DNA of 20,977 nt from NCBI GenBank assembly GCA_030624785.1, contig JAUXJK010000007.1:1-20977 (forward strand). Direction: 5' to 3'. How positions within the stretch are numbered: position 1 is the first letter of the stretch; each line of letters opens with the position of its first letter. Position numbers and translations under genes: made by a program. Below are positions 1 through 6,981 of this stretch, one piece after another. This stretch comes from Actinomycetes bacterium. Its GTDB lineage: Bacteria; Actinomycetota; Thermoleophilia; Gaiellales; Gaiellaceae. The notes beneath the pieces were generated by a model that saw only the letters and a list, made by a program, of their open reading frames with translations, did no database searches and was not told the origin of the DNA.

Positions 1-99
1 AACGTCAAGCGAGTCGTCAAAGGAAGCAACGGGCGTAGCCTTCAGCATGCGGCCAACTTCCTCGAGCTCAAGACTGTGTGGCACCCGGTCGGGACATAG
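1..99 (+). CDS. 3' end of a probable aldehyde dehydrogenase (partial)
   Basis: The frame is open from the first base and stops at TAG 97-99, giving 32 C-terminal residues. They end in FLELKTVWHPVGT. The pattern [ET]-x-KTVW close to the C-terminus, after a Gly-rich stretch (GSNGRS), is what many NAD(P)-dependent aldehyde dehydrogenases show, where this tail forms part of the oligomerisation strand. No catalytic residue lies in the visible part, so the assignment rests on the tail alone and is weak. The gene is convergent with the hydrolase at 131, with 31 bases between them and no obvious terminator hairpin. Confidence 0.45.
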   Translation, partial: NVKRVVKGSNGRSLQHAANFLELKTVWHPVGT

Positions 100-130
100 A
101 AGCTTCGAGTAGCTCCTACGCCGCTGCTCC

Positions 131-1408
131 TTAGGCCGTTGTGTCGGCAGCCAGACGCTCGTCGAGGACAACCAGTCCCGCGAGCAACGCTCGGCCAGCA
201 TTCGCGCACTGCTCTGGAGTAGTCCACTCGTCGCGGTGATGGCTGAGACCATCGCGCGAGGGTGCGAACAGCATCCCAACCGGCGCGATGTGGGCGATCT
301 GCGACGCGTCGTGGCCACCCCAGCTCGGCATGGTCGTCGTTCGACTTCCTGCTTCGATCGCGCCGTCCTCAAGCGCCGATACAACGCGTGGATCTGTCGC
401 GACGCCTGGCAGCTCCGAGAGGACATCGAAGACAACGTCCACGCCGCGCGCTGCACCCGCCTCTTTGCCGGCAGTCTCGATCCGCTGGATCGCCAGGTCG
501 AGTCGCGCCTCGTCGAGCGAGCGCACCTCGAATGCAAGCTCCACAAATCCAGGGACCACATTCGGAGCGTTCGGCTCGACAAGCGCCCGCCCCACTGTGC
601 CAATCAGCTCCCCTTCCGCCTGCCGCGCCTCGTGCTCAACCGCGAGAACAAGCTCCGATGCGGCTGCGAGAGCGTCGCGCCGCCGAGGAATCGGGGTCGT
701 CCCAGCGTGTGAGGGTTGCCCGCTGAGGCGAGCACCTATCCGACGGATGCCAACGATTCCGTTCACGACGCCAACGTCGAACTCATCCGTCTCGAGCACA
801 GGCCCCTGTTCGATGTGAAGCTCGACGTAGGCCGCAAGCGATCCGACGTCTCGGACGGATTCAGACACCCGCTCGATATCGGCGCCGGCGCGCCCCACTG
901 CCTGGGCGAGGCTCTCGCCACGCTCGTCTGTGAGTGCCAACAGGCGGGCGTCAAGCCGCCCGGCCCACGCCCGGCTTCCCACACACGACGACCCGAATCG
1001 ATTTGGCTCCTCGCCCGTGAAGTCAACGACCTCAAGCGGATGGCTGAGCCTGTGGCCCGAGCTACCGAGAACACGGGCGATCTCGACCGCCGCGAGCACA
1101 CCAAGGGCGCCATCGAAGCGTCCAGCCCCATGCACGGTGTCGATGTGGGAACCGACGACCAGCAGCGGGAGATCGCGGGTACCGGGCCGATGGCCGATCA
1201 GCGAGCCCGCCGCATCGCGTCGCGTCGCAAGGCCCGCCTCCTCCATGCGCTCCCGCAGCCAGCTACGCGCCTGCTCGTAGACGGGCCCGAACGCCCGCCG
1301 GGTGAAGGGCGGAGCGTCAGCGTCCTGAAAGGTCGCAAGCTGCTCGAGGTCAGCCCAGAGGCGGCCGCCGTCAAAGCCTGAGAGCAGGTCGACGATCGAA
1401 TCCGACAC
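131..1408 (-). CDS. M20-family Zn-dependent hydrolase (N-carbamoyl-L-amino-acid / allantoate amidohydrolase type)
   Basis: This 425-residue protein is close to the family's usual length of about 410-430. It should hydrolyse a ureido or amide bond, as in N-carbamoyl amino acids, allantoate or ureidoglycine, in the cytosol. The visible binuclear-metal motifs are in family order: GSHIDTV (His88, Asp90), FDGALGV (Asp99), the DFTGEEPNRFG acid pair (Glu133/Glu134), ELHIEQGPVLE with its metal histidine, the dimerisation-domain motif SGQPSHAGTTP, and a C-terminal WGGHDA histidine. The start is GTG at 1408, five bases after the stop of the racemase-like gene, so the two are probably co-transcribed. 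That partnership suggests hydantoin or ureide degradation, but the exact substrate cannot be read from the sequence. Confidence 0.88.
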   Translation of the reverse strand: MSDSIVDLLSGFDGGRLWADLEQLATFQDADAPPFTRRAFGPVYEQARSWLRERMEEAGLATRRDAAGSLIGHRPGTRDLPLLVVGSHIDTVHGAGRFDGALGVLAAVEIARVLGSSGHRLSHPLEVVDFTGEEPNRFGSSCVGSRAWAGRLDARLLALTDERGESLAQAVGRAGADIERVSESVRDVGSLAAYVELHIEQGPVLETDEFDVGVVNGIVGIRRIGARLSGQPSHAGTTPIPRRRDALAAASELVLAVEHEARQAEGELIGTVGRALVEPNAPNVVPGFVELAFEVRSLDEARLDLAIQRIETAGKEAGAARGVDVVFDVLSELPGVATDPRVVSALEDGAIEAGSRTTTMPSWGGHDASQIAHIAPVGMLFAPSRDGLSHHRDEWTTPEQCANAGRALLAGLVVLDERLAADTTA

Positions 1409-1413
1409 GACGG

Positions 1414-2157
1414 CTAGGCGTCCATCAGTGAGTTCAACTTCTCGTCCTGGATCACTTCGGGAGACATGTATCCCACCTTGGAGTGGGCCAGGCCAAGCTC
1501 CACGAAGAGCTCCGCCATCTTGATCGCGAGCAGCCCTGGATTGATCACGGGAACATCAAGCGTCTCTCTGAGATGAGCGACCGCCTGATGCATGGTCGTC
1601 GAGCCAATGAGCAACACCTCGGCCCGATCCTCGTCTATCGCAAGCCGCCCCTCCCGCTCGAGCGCGGCGAACACGACCTCCTCCTTCCCTGCGAGAAGCT
1701 GCTTTTGATCGGGACGCACATCGATCGAACGAATCGAGGCGCAGTAGTGACTCGTCTGGTATTCGGCCATCGTCTTCTCGTACATGCTGATCCAGCGACG
1801 CCACATCGTCAGGATGGTGAAACGCTTGCCGAGCATCGCAGCGACGTGCTGTTGGACGAGGCCCGGCCCGAGAACCGGAATGCTAAGTCGCGATCGAAGC
1901 GCTGCGAGACCCGAGTCGGAGACCGTGTCCATTACGACTGCGTCGTAGCCTTCGTCCTCGGCTGAGAGGCCTGCTTCGGCGATATAGGCATCGAGGATCA
2001 GAAGCTCGTACTGGCTGTCGGCATTGTGGATCGAGTTGCGCACCGGTACGAAGTCGTAGTCGACGCCGGGCGTTCGCAGCTCGTCCGGCAGTTGCGCGGC
2101 CCGATTCGCGAGCCCTTCCTCATCGAACGGAAACGGAACGATGTACTTGATCCTCAT
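1414..2157 (-). CDS. Asp/Glu/hydantoin racemase-superfamily protein lacking the usual cysteines
   Basis: This is a 247-residue protein. ATG 2157 is chosen because AGAGGG lies 7 bases upstream and the family-typical N-terminus MRIKYIVPFPF begins there; an in-frame upstream start at 2193 adds 12 unlikely residues. The two-lobed racemase fold is indicated by the strand motifs DAVVMDTVSDSGL, VLGPGLVQQHVAAMLG and VLLIGSTTMHQ, and by VINPGLLAIKMAE near the end. Hydantoin racemases and Asp/Glu racemases carry one Cys in each of the first and third of these motifs (CFGDPG-like and GCAGM-like). Here they read DTVSDSG and GSTTM, and the only cysteine is in SHYCAS. It may be a non-racemase lyase, isomerase or binding protein. 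It is followed after five bases by the M20 hydrolase. Confidence 0.75.
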   Translation of the reverse strand: MRIKYIVPFPFDEEGLANRAAQLPDELRTPGVDYDFVPVRNSIHNADSQYELLILDAYIAEAGLSAEDEGYDAVVMDTVSDSGLAALRSRLSIPVLGPGLVQQHVAAMLGKRFTILTMWRRWISMYEKTMAEYQTSHYCASIRSIDVRPDQKQLLAGKEEVVFAALEREGRLAIDEDRAEVLLIGSTTMHQAVAHLRETLDVPVINPGLLAIKMAELFVELGLAHSKVGYMSPEVIQDEKLNSLMDA

Positions 2158-2241
2158 GACACGACCCTCTCTCTCGTGCGGCCACCAGGACATCTGACCG
2201 CCTCTGTTCGTGGTTCACGGACACCCGTTAGTGTGGCGGAG
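2158..2241. promoter_or_regulatory. Divergent intergenic region between racemase-like gene and SDR
   Basis: About 84 bases separate two divergently transcribed genes and must hold both promoters. AGAGGG for the minus-strand gene lies at its right end of translation (just above 2157). GGCGGAG directly abuts the ATG at 2242 on the plus strand. I see no convincing -35/-10 pair and no operator-like palindrome. Confidence 0.4.
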
Positions 2242-3018
2242 ATGACGAGCTCGACATGCGATGTCATGGGATTGCAGCGCCTCGACGGCACGGTCGCCCT
2301 GGTGACAGGCGCCGGCGCGGGTATAGGCCGATCGGTCTGCATCGCCCTCGCTGCGGCCGGAGCATACGTTGCCGTGACCGATATCGACCCCTCGGCGGCG
2401 GGCCGGGTAGCGACCGAGGTTGGCACAGGCGAGGCGCACGAGCTCGACGTCGCCAGTGAGTCGCAGATCAAGGACGTCGTCGCGTCGATCGCCAACGAGC
2501 GTGGCCGAATCGACATTCTCGTCAACAACGCTGGAGTGGGCGCCCGAACTCCGTCCGTGGACCTGGACATTGAGCGCTGGAATCGCGCCCTCGAGGTCGG
2601 GCCGACGGGAAGTTTCCTGTGCGTTCGAGAGGTCGGGCCTCACATGCTGGGAGCCGGATCAGGATCGGTGATCAACATCGCGTCGATCATGGGCATGGTC
2701 GGTGGTACGCACTACCCGAACCTGGCGTACCACACCGCCAAGGGAGCGCTCATCAACTTCACGCGCGCGCTCGCGTGTGAGTGGGGCCCCCACGGTGTGC
2801 GCGTTAACGCCGTTGCGCCGACGTTCGTGCGCACAGCGCTCACCCAGCCCTTGCTGGACGAACCGGGAATGACGGAGAAGCTCCTCGCCGAGATTCCGCT
2901 TGGCCGATTTGCTGAGCCCGACGAGATCGCTGCAGCCGTCCTGTTTCTCGCGAGCGGGGCTGCAAGCATGATCACGGGCCACGTGCTCCCTGTCGACGGT
3001 GGCTGGCTCGCTCACTAG
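2242..3018 (+). CDS. Short-chain dehydrogenase/reductase (classical SDR)
   Basis: This 258-residue NAD(P)-dependent oxidoreductase has the length of a classical SDR. It shows TGAGAGIG (22-29), an Asp after strand 2 (TDID, Asp47) that favours NAD(H), NNAG (95-98), catalytic Ser148, and the Tyr163-x-x-x-Lys167 pair in YHTAK. A C-terminal DGG motif ends the core. The helix-4 Asn of the catalytic tetrad (usually in DVNLxG) is replaced: the segment reads EVGPTGSF, so Gly120 stands at that position. The start is uncertain among GTG 2233, ATG 2242 and ATG 2266. Its stop TAG shares the palindrome CTAG (3015-3018) with the stop of the convergent ArsC-like gene. The substrate is unknown. Confidence 0.85.
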   Translation: MTSSTCDVMGLQRLDGTVALVTGAGAGIGRSVCIALAAAGAYVAVTDIDPSAAGRVATEVGTGEAHELDVASESQIKDVVASIANERGRIDILVNNAGVGARTPSVDLDIERWNRALEVGPTGSFLCVREVGPHMLGAGSGSVINIASIMGMVGGTHYPNLAYHTAKGALINFTRALACEWGPHGVRVNAVAPTFVRTALTQPLLDEPGMTEKLLAEIPLGRFAEPDEIAAAVLFLASGAASMITGHVLPVDGGWLAH

Positions 3019-3398
3019 CCGGCAAGCGCTTCGGCGCATCGTGACCCGCTAAGAAACTCGAGCACGCGCGCCTTCGGGCGCCCGATAATCGCGCGCTCGC
3101 CCATCACGACGACGGGTCTCTGCATCAGTCGCGGCTTGCCGAGCAAGAGGTTGACGATCTGCTCCTTGGTCTCGACGTCAGCCTCACTGAGGCCGAGCTT
3201 CTTGAACTGAGAGTCGCGGCGCACGAGATCGGTGGCGGGATCTTCGAGAATCGACAGCAGGTGCTCGAGCGACGCACGATCAGGCCTCTCTTTGAGGTAC
3301 TCGACCACTGTCGTCTCATGGTCAGTCTGCTCGGCGACCGCCAGAGCGCTCTTGGAGGAGCCTCAGTGCGGGTTGTGAAAGATCGTCACCGCGGCCAT
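3015..3398 (-). CDS. ArsC/Spx-family thiol-redox protein with Sec (UGA) at the catalytic position
   Basis: Read through one UGA (3363-3365), the frame from ATG 3398 gives 127 residues. It begins MAAVTIFHNPH-U-GSSKSAL. ArsC glutaredoxin-dependent arsenate reductases have HNPxCxxSR, with the nucleophilic Cys12; the UGA is codon 12. The three arginines that bind arsenate in the E. coli plasmid ArsC (Arg60, Arg94, Arg107) fall at the same positions here: LVRRD, MQRPVV and IGRPK. Everything downstream is intact to TAG. A SECIS-like hairpin lies at 3329-3347. Without recoding, a translated product would need the GTG at 3308 and would lack the active site. There is no clear Shine-Dalgarno; TAGAGT lies 8 bases before the ATG, suggesting a leaderless transcript. 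The family role is arsenate reduction or a related glutaredoxin-like thiol reaction; the substrate is not proven. Confidence 0.82.
3329..3347 (-). promoter_or_regulatory. Bacterial SECIS element (selenocysteine insertion hairpin)
   Basis: On the minus strand the RNA is GCUC-U-GGC-GGUC-GCC-GAGC. This is a 4-bp lower stem, one bulged U on the 5' side, a 3-bp upper stem, and the tetraloop GGUC. The first loop G is 24 bases after the UGA (3363-3365), inside the usual 16-37 window for bacterial SECIS. The loop sequence and the 5' bulged U match the E. coli fdhF element, in which the bulged U and the loop GU contact SelB. All stem pairs are Watson-Crick. The hairpin lies wholly inside the ArsC-like coding frame. 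Confidence 0.8.
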
Positions 3399-3493
3399 GT
3401 CGGGTGACTCTAGCCGGCCGGCTCGGCCGCGAAGTTTCGAGACAGTCGCGAGAGAACCGACGACCCACCGGCGGAGAGAGGCAAACTCTGGTT
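3399..3493. promoter_or_regulatory. Divergent intergenic region between Sec-ArsC and the DUF418-like gene
   Basis: These 95 bases lie between divergent genes. On the minus strand TAGAGT sits 8 bases before the ArsC ATG, the spacing of an actinobacterial -10 box serving a leaderless mRNA. On the plus strand GGAGAGAGG (3472-3480) precedes the GTG at 3494. No arsenic-responsive ArsR-type operator palindrome is evident. Confidence 0.4.
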
Positions 3494-4726
3494 GTGACGC
3501 TCGCCCCCACGATCGGCGAAAAAGGTTCACGCCGGGGCCTGCGCGATTTCGCCTCCAGTGCGGTGAGTGGTCGCATACGGGGCATCGACCTCGCCCGTGC
3601 GATCGCGATCCTCGGGATGGTGATGGTGCACATCGGCCCGATTCGACTTGACGGGTTCGGCCTCGCCGGCGCCGCGTATCGCCTGCCGGTCGGCCGTGCA
3701 TCGATCCTCTTCGTGGTGGTCGCCGGCATAGGAATTTCTCTCCTCGCAGGTGATCGAAGCCGAGAGAGGCTTCGCGGCACGAGTGCGCGCCTACTCTGGC
3801 GCGCACTCGTGCTTCTGCCGCTCGGCCTGGCGCTGCAAGCCCTGGATACGCCCGTGGCCGTGATCATTCAGTACTACGCCGTGTACTTCGCGATCGCAAT
3901 CGTTGGCGTACGCCTCCGGAGTCGGACTCTTGCCTGGGCAGCTGGAGCGTCCGTGCTGCTGGGTCCCGCCCTCCTACTCGGCATCCGGCGGCTGGAGCCT
4001 GGCTGGTTCGATGCCGGAACACCTGCCTGGAACGACTTCGACCGAATCGCTCGCGACCTAGTGGTTTCGGGGTTCTACCCAGCGGTCGTCTGGATGACAC
4101 CGTTGCTTGTTGGTATGTGGCTCGGCCGTCAAGACCTGCGCTCGACGCGCGCGGCGAGCGCGCTCCTTCTTGGCGGAGCGGCAATGGCGGCAGCGGTCTG
4201 GCTTGTCGGCAACGTACTCGGAGGTGTCGCGGGCGACGTCGAAAACCGAGCTAGCTGGCTTCAACTTCTAACTCGAGAAGCTCACGAAGAGATGCCCCTC
4301 TGGATTCTCTCCTCGACCAGCATCGCGATCAGCATCGTCGGCGCGTCGTTGCTCCTCGTGCGCTCTGCTTCTCGATTGACCTGGCCTCTGGTCGCTGCCG
4401 GCCAGCTCGCGCTGAGCATCTATGCGGGCCAACTGCTCCTCCTGCACTACCGACCCGAGTGGCTGATTCGATCGGAGTTCGCGACGGCCTGGGCTTCCGT
4501 CGGGAGGTTTGCGTTGCTCGCGGTGCTCGCCGCTCTCGTTTGGCGTTCGTTGGCAGCGCGGGGCCCCCTGGAGGCGGTCCTACACCTTCCATGGTTGCGA
4601 CGAGGGCGCCCGAGGCGGTTGCCCGCTGAGTCAGCAGGCCTGAGGACGATGCGGAAGCGGCGCCGGCACTGCCGGGATAGCCTACGGCCTCCCAAGACCA
4701 GTCCAAACGCGAAAGGTTGCCAATGA
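3494..4726 (+). CDS. DUF418 / heparan-alpha-glucosaminide N-acetyltransferase-like multipass membrane protein
   Basis: This is a 410-residue integral membrane protein. After a short basic N-terminus the first helix carries RIRGIDLARAIAILGMVMVH (about residues 27-46), the signature of the DUF418/DUF1624/HGSNAT acyltransferase-like superfamily. A second helix reads VGRASILFVVVAGIGISLL, and the late GQLALSIYAGQLLLLHY segment is also typical. Roughly eight to ten hydrophobic segments are visible. The cytosolic tail of about 50 residues is very basic and unlike the family. GTG 3494 is chosen because GGAGAGAGG precedes it and the upstream in-frame residues are polar and uncharacteristic. Its TGA overlaps the ATG of the next gene. 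Members are thought to acylate surface or exported molecules; no substrate is predicted. Confidence 0.75.
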   Translation: MTLAPTIGEKGSRRGLRDFASSAVSGRIRGIDLARAIAILGMVMVHIGPIRLDGFGLAGAAYRLPVGRASILFVVVAGIGISLLAGDRSRERLRGTSARLLWRALVLLPLGLALQALDTPVAVIIQYYAVYFAIAIVGVRLRSRTLAWAAGASVLLGPALLLGIRRLEPGWFDAGTPAWNDFDRIARDLVVSGFYPAVVWMTPLLVGMWLGRQDLRSTRAASALLLGGAAMAAAVWLVGNVLGGVAGDVENRASWLQLLTREAHEEMPLWILSSTSIAISIVGASLLLVRSASRLTWPLVAAGQLALSIYAGQLLLLHYRPEWLIRSEFATAWASVGRFALLAVLAALVWRSLAARGPLEAVLHLPWLRRGRPRRLPAESAGLRTMRKRRRHCRDSLRPPKTSPNAKGCQ

Positions 4727-5013
4727 AGATCGTGGTCGTCGCTACCCGCAGTGAGAGTCACACAGCCGAAGAGTTCGCTCCACATCTTCCTGCTGAGTCG
4801 AAGAAGGCCCTGCAACTCTTTGCATCTGACGTCGTCCGCGAGATCTATAGCCGCGCAGACGGGAAGGGCGCGATCCTCGTCCTTGAGGCCGACAATGAAG
4901 AAGCCGCTCTGGCACGCCTCGGCGAGCTGCCGCTCGTCGCGGCCGGGATGCTCGACCTCGAGATCTACCCGGTTGGGCCGTACCGCGGAATCATCGCAGC
5001 ATCCGAAGCATGA
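4723..5013 (+). CDS. Small muconolactone-isomerase-like (ferredoxin-fold) protein
   Basis: This is a 96-residue soluble protein. ATG 4723 has GAAAGG (4711-4716) at good spacing and overlaps the upstream stop as ATGA. The N-terminus MKIVVVAT, a central FASDVVREIYSRAD helix-strand, AILVLEADNEEAALARLGELPLV and the final YPVGPYRGI fit the dimeric alpha+beta fold of muconolactone isomerase-like and YCII-like proteins. A catalytic role cannot be assigned from the sequence. It is translationally coupled to the membrane protein upstream and lies next to the LLM oxidoreductase. Similar small proteins often accompany flavin- or aromatic-degrading enzymes, so a role beside the LLM enzyme is plausible but inferred. 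Confidence 0.65.
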   Translation: MKIVVVATRSESHTAEEFAPHLPAESKKALQLFASDVVREIYSRADGKGAILVLEADNEEAALARLGELPLVAAGMLDLEIYPVGPYRGIIAASEA

Positions 5014-5042
5014 TCCCGATCAAACTGCGGCGCTAGGCAATC

Positions 5043-6089
5043 ATCGAAATCGGCATCTATAGCTTCGTTGAGGCGACCCCAGATCCGCTCACCGGGGACA
5101 CCGTCAGCCCTTCAAGGCGTCTGCTTGATCTAGTTGAAGAGATCGAGCTTGCCGATCAGGTCGGCCTCGATGTCTTCGGCGTCGGCGAACATCACCGAGA
5201 GGAGTATGTGTCCTCGGCGCCAGCGGTCGTGCTGGCGGCGGCCGCGCGGCGCACCGAGCGAATCCGGTTGACGAGCGCCGTAAGCGTTCTGAGCTCCGAC
5301 GATCCGGTGCGCGTATTCCAGGACTTCGCAACACTCGACCTGCTGAGCGAGGGACGCGCCGAGATCATGGCCGGACGCGGATCGTTCATTGAGTCATTTC
5401 CACTGTTTGGCTACGACCTGGCCGACTATGACAGCCTCTTCACCGAGAAGCTCGAGCTCCTCCTCAACGTCCGCGACCACGAGCACGTCACCTGGTCAGG
5501 CAAGCATCGCGCCCCGATCGATTCTCGCGCCGTGTATCCCCGCCCGCTGCAGGAGCAACTACCCGTCTGGATTGCCGTGGGTGGCACACCAGAGTCGGTA
5601 ACCAGAGCGGCAACGCTTGGCCTCCCGATGGCACTCGCAATCATCGGCGGCCTCCCCGAGCGATTCGCGCCGCTCGGGCAGCTCTACCGGAGGACGGCGA
5701 GCCGAAGGCATCAAACGATTCCGCCCATGAGTCTCAACATGCACGGGTACCTGGCCGAGACGACCAGCGACGCCATCGACGAGTCCTATCCGCGACACGC
5801 CGCCGTCATGAACAAGATCGGCCTCGAGCGCGGATGGCCACCAGCGACCCGCGAGGACTACGAGGAACAGTGCACGCTGCGCGGCGCCTACCTGGTCGGC
5901 GATGCGACGGCAGTGATCGAGAAGATTCTCTACCAGCACGAGTTCTTCGCGCACGAGCGGCTGCTCATCCAGCTCAGCGTCGGCACGATGCCCCATGACA
6001 GCATGATGCGGGCGATCGAGATTCTCGGCACCGAAGTCGCGCCGGCCGTGCGCGCTGAGGTGGCTCGTCATAACGCCGCCGCGTCCTAG
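5043..6089 (+). CDS. LLM-class (luciferase-like) flavin-dependent oxidoreductase, non-AUG start
   Basis: The protein of about 348 residues belongs to the F420/FMN-dependent luciferase-like monooxygenase superfamily. Homology-type sequence starts at IEIGIYSFVEATPDP and includes GVGEHH (46-51), the strand LTSAVSVLSSDDPVRVFQDFATLDLLS, the flavin-site segment AGRGSFIESFPLFGYD, and LPVWIAVGGTPES. Between the in-frame TAG at 5034 and this segment there is no ATG, GTG or TTG, only AUC codons at 5040 and 5043. AUC 5043 aligns with the expected initiator Met, and a weak AGGC lies just upstream. The first canonical starts are well inside the conserved N-terminus (GTG 5208), which would delete the first strand and GEHH. 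Substrate unknown. Confidence 0.83.
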   Translation: MEIGIYSFVEATPDPLTGDTVSPSRRLLDLVEEIELADQVGLDVFGVGEHHREEYVSSAPAVVLAAAARRTERIRLTSAVSVLSSDDPVRVFQDFATLDLLSEGRAEIMAGRGSFIESFPLFGYDLADYDSLFTEKLELLLNVRDHEHVTWSGKHRAPIDSRAVYPRPLQEQLPVWIAVGGTPESVTRAATLGLPMALAIIGGLPERFAPLGQLYRRTASRRHQTIPPMSLNMHGYLAETTSDAIDESYPRHAAVMNKIGLERGWPPATREDYEEQCTLRGAYLVGDATAVIEKILYQHEFFAHERLLIQLSVGTMPHDSMMRAIEILGTEVAPAVRAEVARHNAAAS

Positions 6090-6128
6090 AGAATCCTCAG
6101 TACTCAAATTCGGAGCCTAGGAGGAGCC

Positions 6129-6953
6129 GTGGTCGCTATCACGTCCGTGTTGATCATTGTTCTTATCTCGCTGATCGTTACGCGAGTTGCAACGGTGATC
6201 CTGATCGTGACGGGTCTCTCGCGAGAATCGGCACGATTCCAGGCTAGATCGGCCCTGTCGGGCGTGGGGTTCACCACCTCGGAGTCCGAGGCGATGTTGA
6301 GGCACCCGATCCGCCGTCGAGTCGTGATGTTCCTGATGCTGTTTGGCAGCGCTGGAATCCTGACGGTCGTCGCGTCGCTAATCATCTCGTTCACGACCGC
6401 GACTGACGGAAGCGACGCATTCGACCGGACACTCGTGCTGAGCGGCGGCCTGCTTGTCGTGCTTCTTGTCGCCCGCAGCACGTGGGTCGATCGTCACCTC
6501 TCACGCGTGATCGCCGCCTCCCTGACGAAGTACACCGACATCGATGCCCGCGACTACGCCGGGCTACTTCACCTCTCGAACGGTTTCGCGGTGATCGAGC
6601 TCCACATCAAGGCGGACGACTGGCTCGCGGGACGCGTCCTTGGGGAGATCAGGCTGCACGATGAAGGAGTCGCCGTGCTTGGCTTGACACGCGGCATGAG
6701 TGACTCGTATGTAGGCGTCCCGATCGACGGCACGCCGATACTTCCTGGCGATGCCATCGTCATCTACGGACACAAGCCGCGACTCACCGAGCTCGATTCG
6801 CGAAAGGCGGGCCTGGCCGGCGACAAGGCTCACGATCATGCGGTCGAAGAGCACCTCGGAAGCCTTCACCTCGAGAGCATGAAGGACGCGAGCGACGTAA
6901 TGGAATCTGACGAAATGCGAGGAGCCATGCAGGGCTCAGAGCCCGGGAATTAA
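6129..6953 (+). CDS. Trk/Ktr-like membrane protein with C-terminal TrkA-C (RCK_C) domain
   Basis: This is a 274-residue protein. GTG 6129 follows AGGAGGAG (6119-6126), the best ribosome-binding site in the window. A first hydrophobic helix spans about residues 4-29. RFQARSALSGVGFTTSESE then resembles the pore-loop signature (GFTT) of TrkH/KtrB potassium transporters, and two more hydrophobic segments follow (about 58-82 and 97-115). From about residue 140 to 222 a TrkA-C ligand-sensing domain is recognisable: FAVIELHIKADDWLAGRVLGEI, then LPGDAIVIYGHKPRL. The acidic tail is low-complexity. It is far too short to be a complete TrkH channel, so it may be a sensor or regulatory membrane subunit. 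It lies 39 bases after the LLM gene. Confidence 0.7.
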   Translation: MVAITSVLIIVLISLIVTRVATVILIVTGLSRESARFQARSALSGVGFTTSESEAMLRHPIRRRVVMFLMLFGSAGILTVVASLIISFTTATDGSDAFDRTLVLSGGLLVVLLVARSTWVDRHLSRVIAASLTKYTDIDARDYAGLLHLSNGFAVIELHIKADDWLAGRVLGEIRLHDEGVAVLGLTRGMSDSYVGVPIDGTPILPGDAIVIYGHKPRLTELDSRKAGLAGDKAHDHAVEEHLGSLHLESMKDASDVMESDEMRGAMQGSEPGN

Positions 6954-6981
6954 CAGCTAGCCGCGAGGCGAGGCGCGTCGC

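Noticed and set aside
236..1381. Several plus-strand frames over the M20 hydrolase
   Set aside because: All antisense to a gene with complete catalytic motifs; Arg-rich, no ribosome-binding sites.
3322..3867. Minus-strand 181-codon frame across the start of the DUF418-like gene
   Set aside because: Arg/Pro-rich shadow of the membrane protein; only the other frame gives the ArsC N-terminus.
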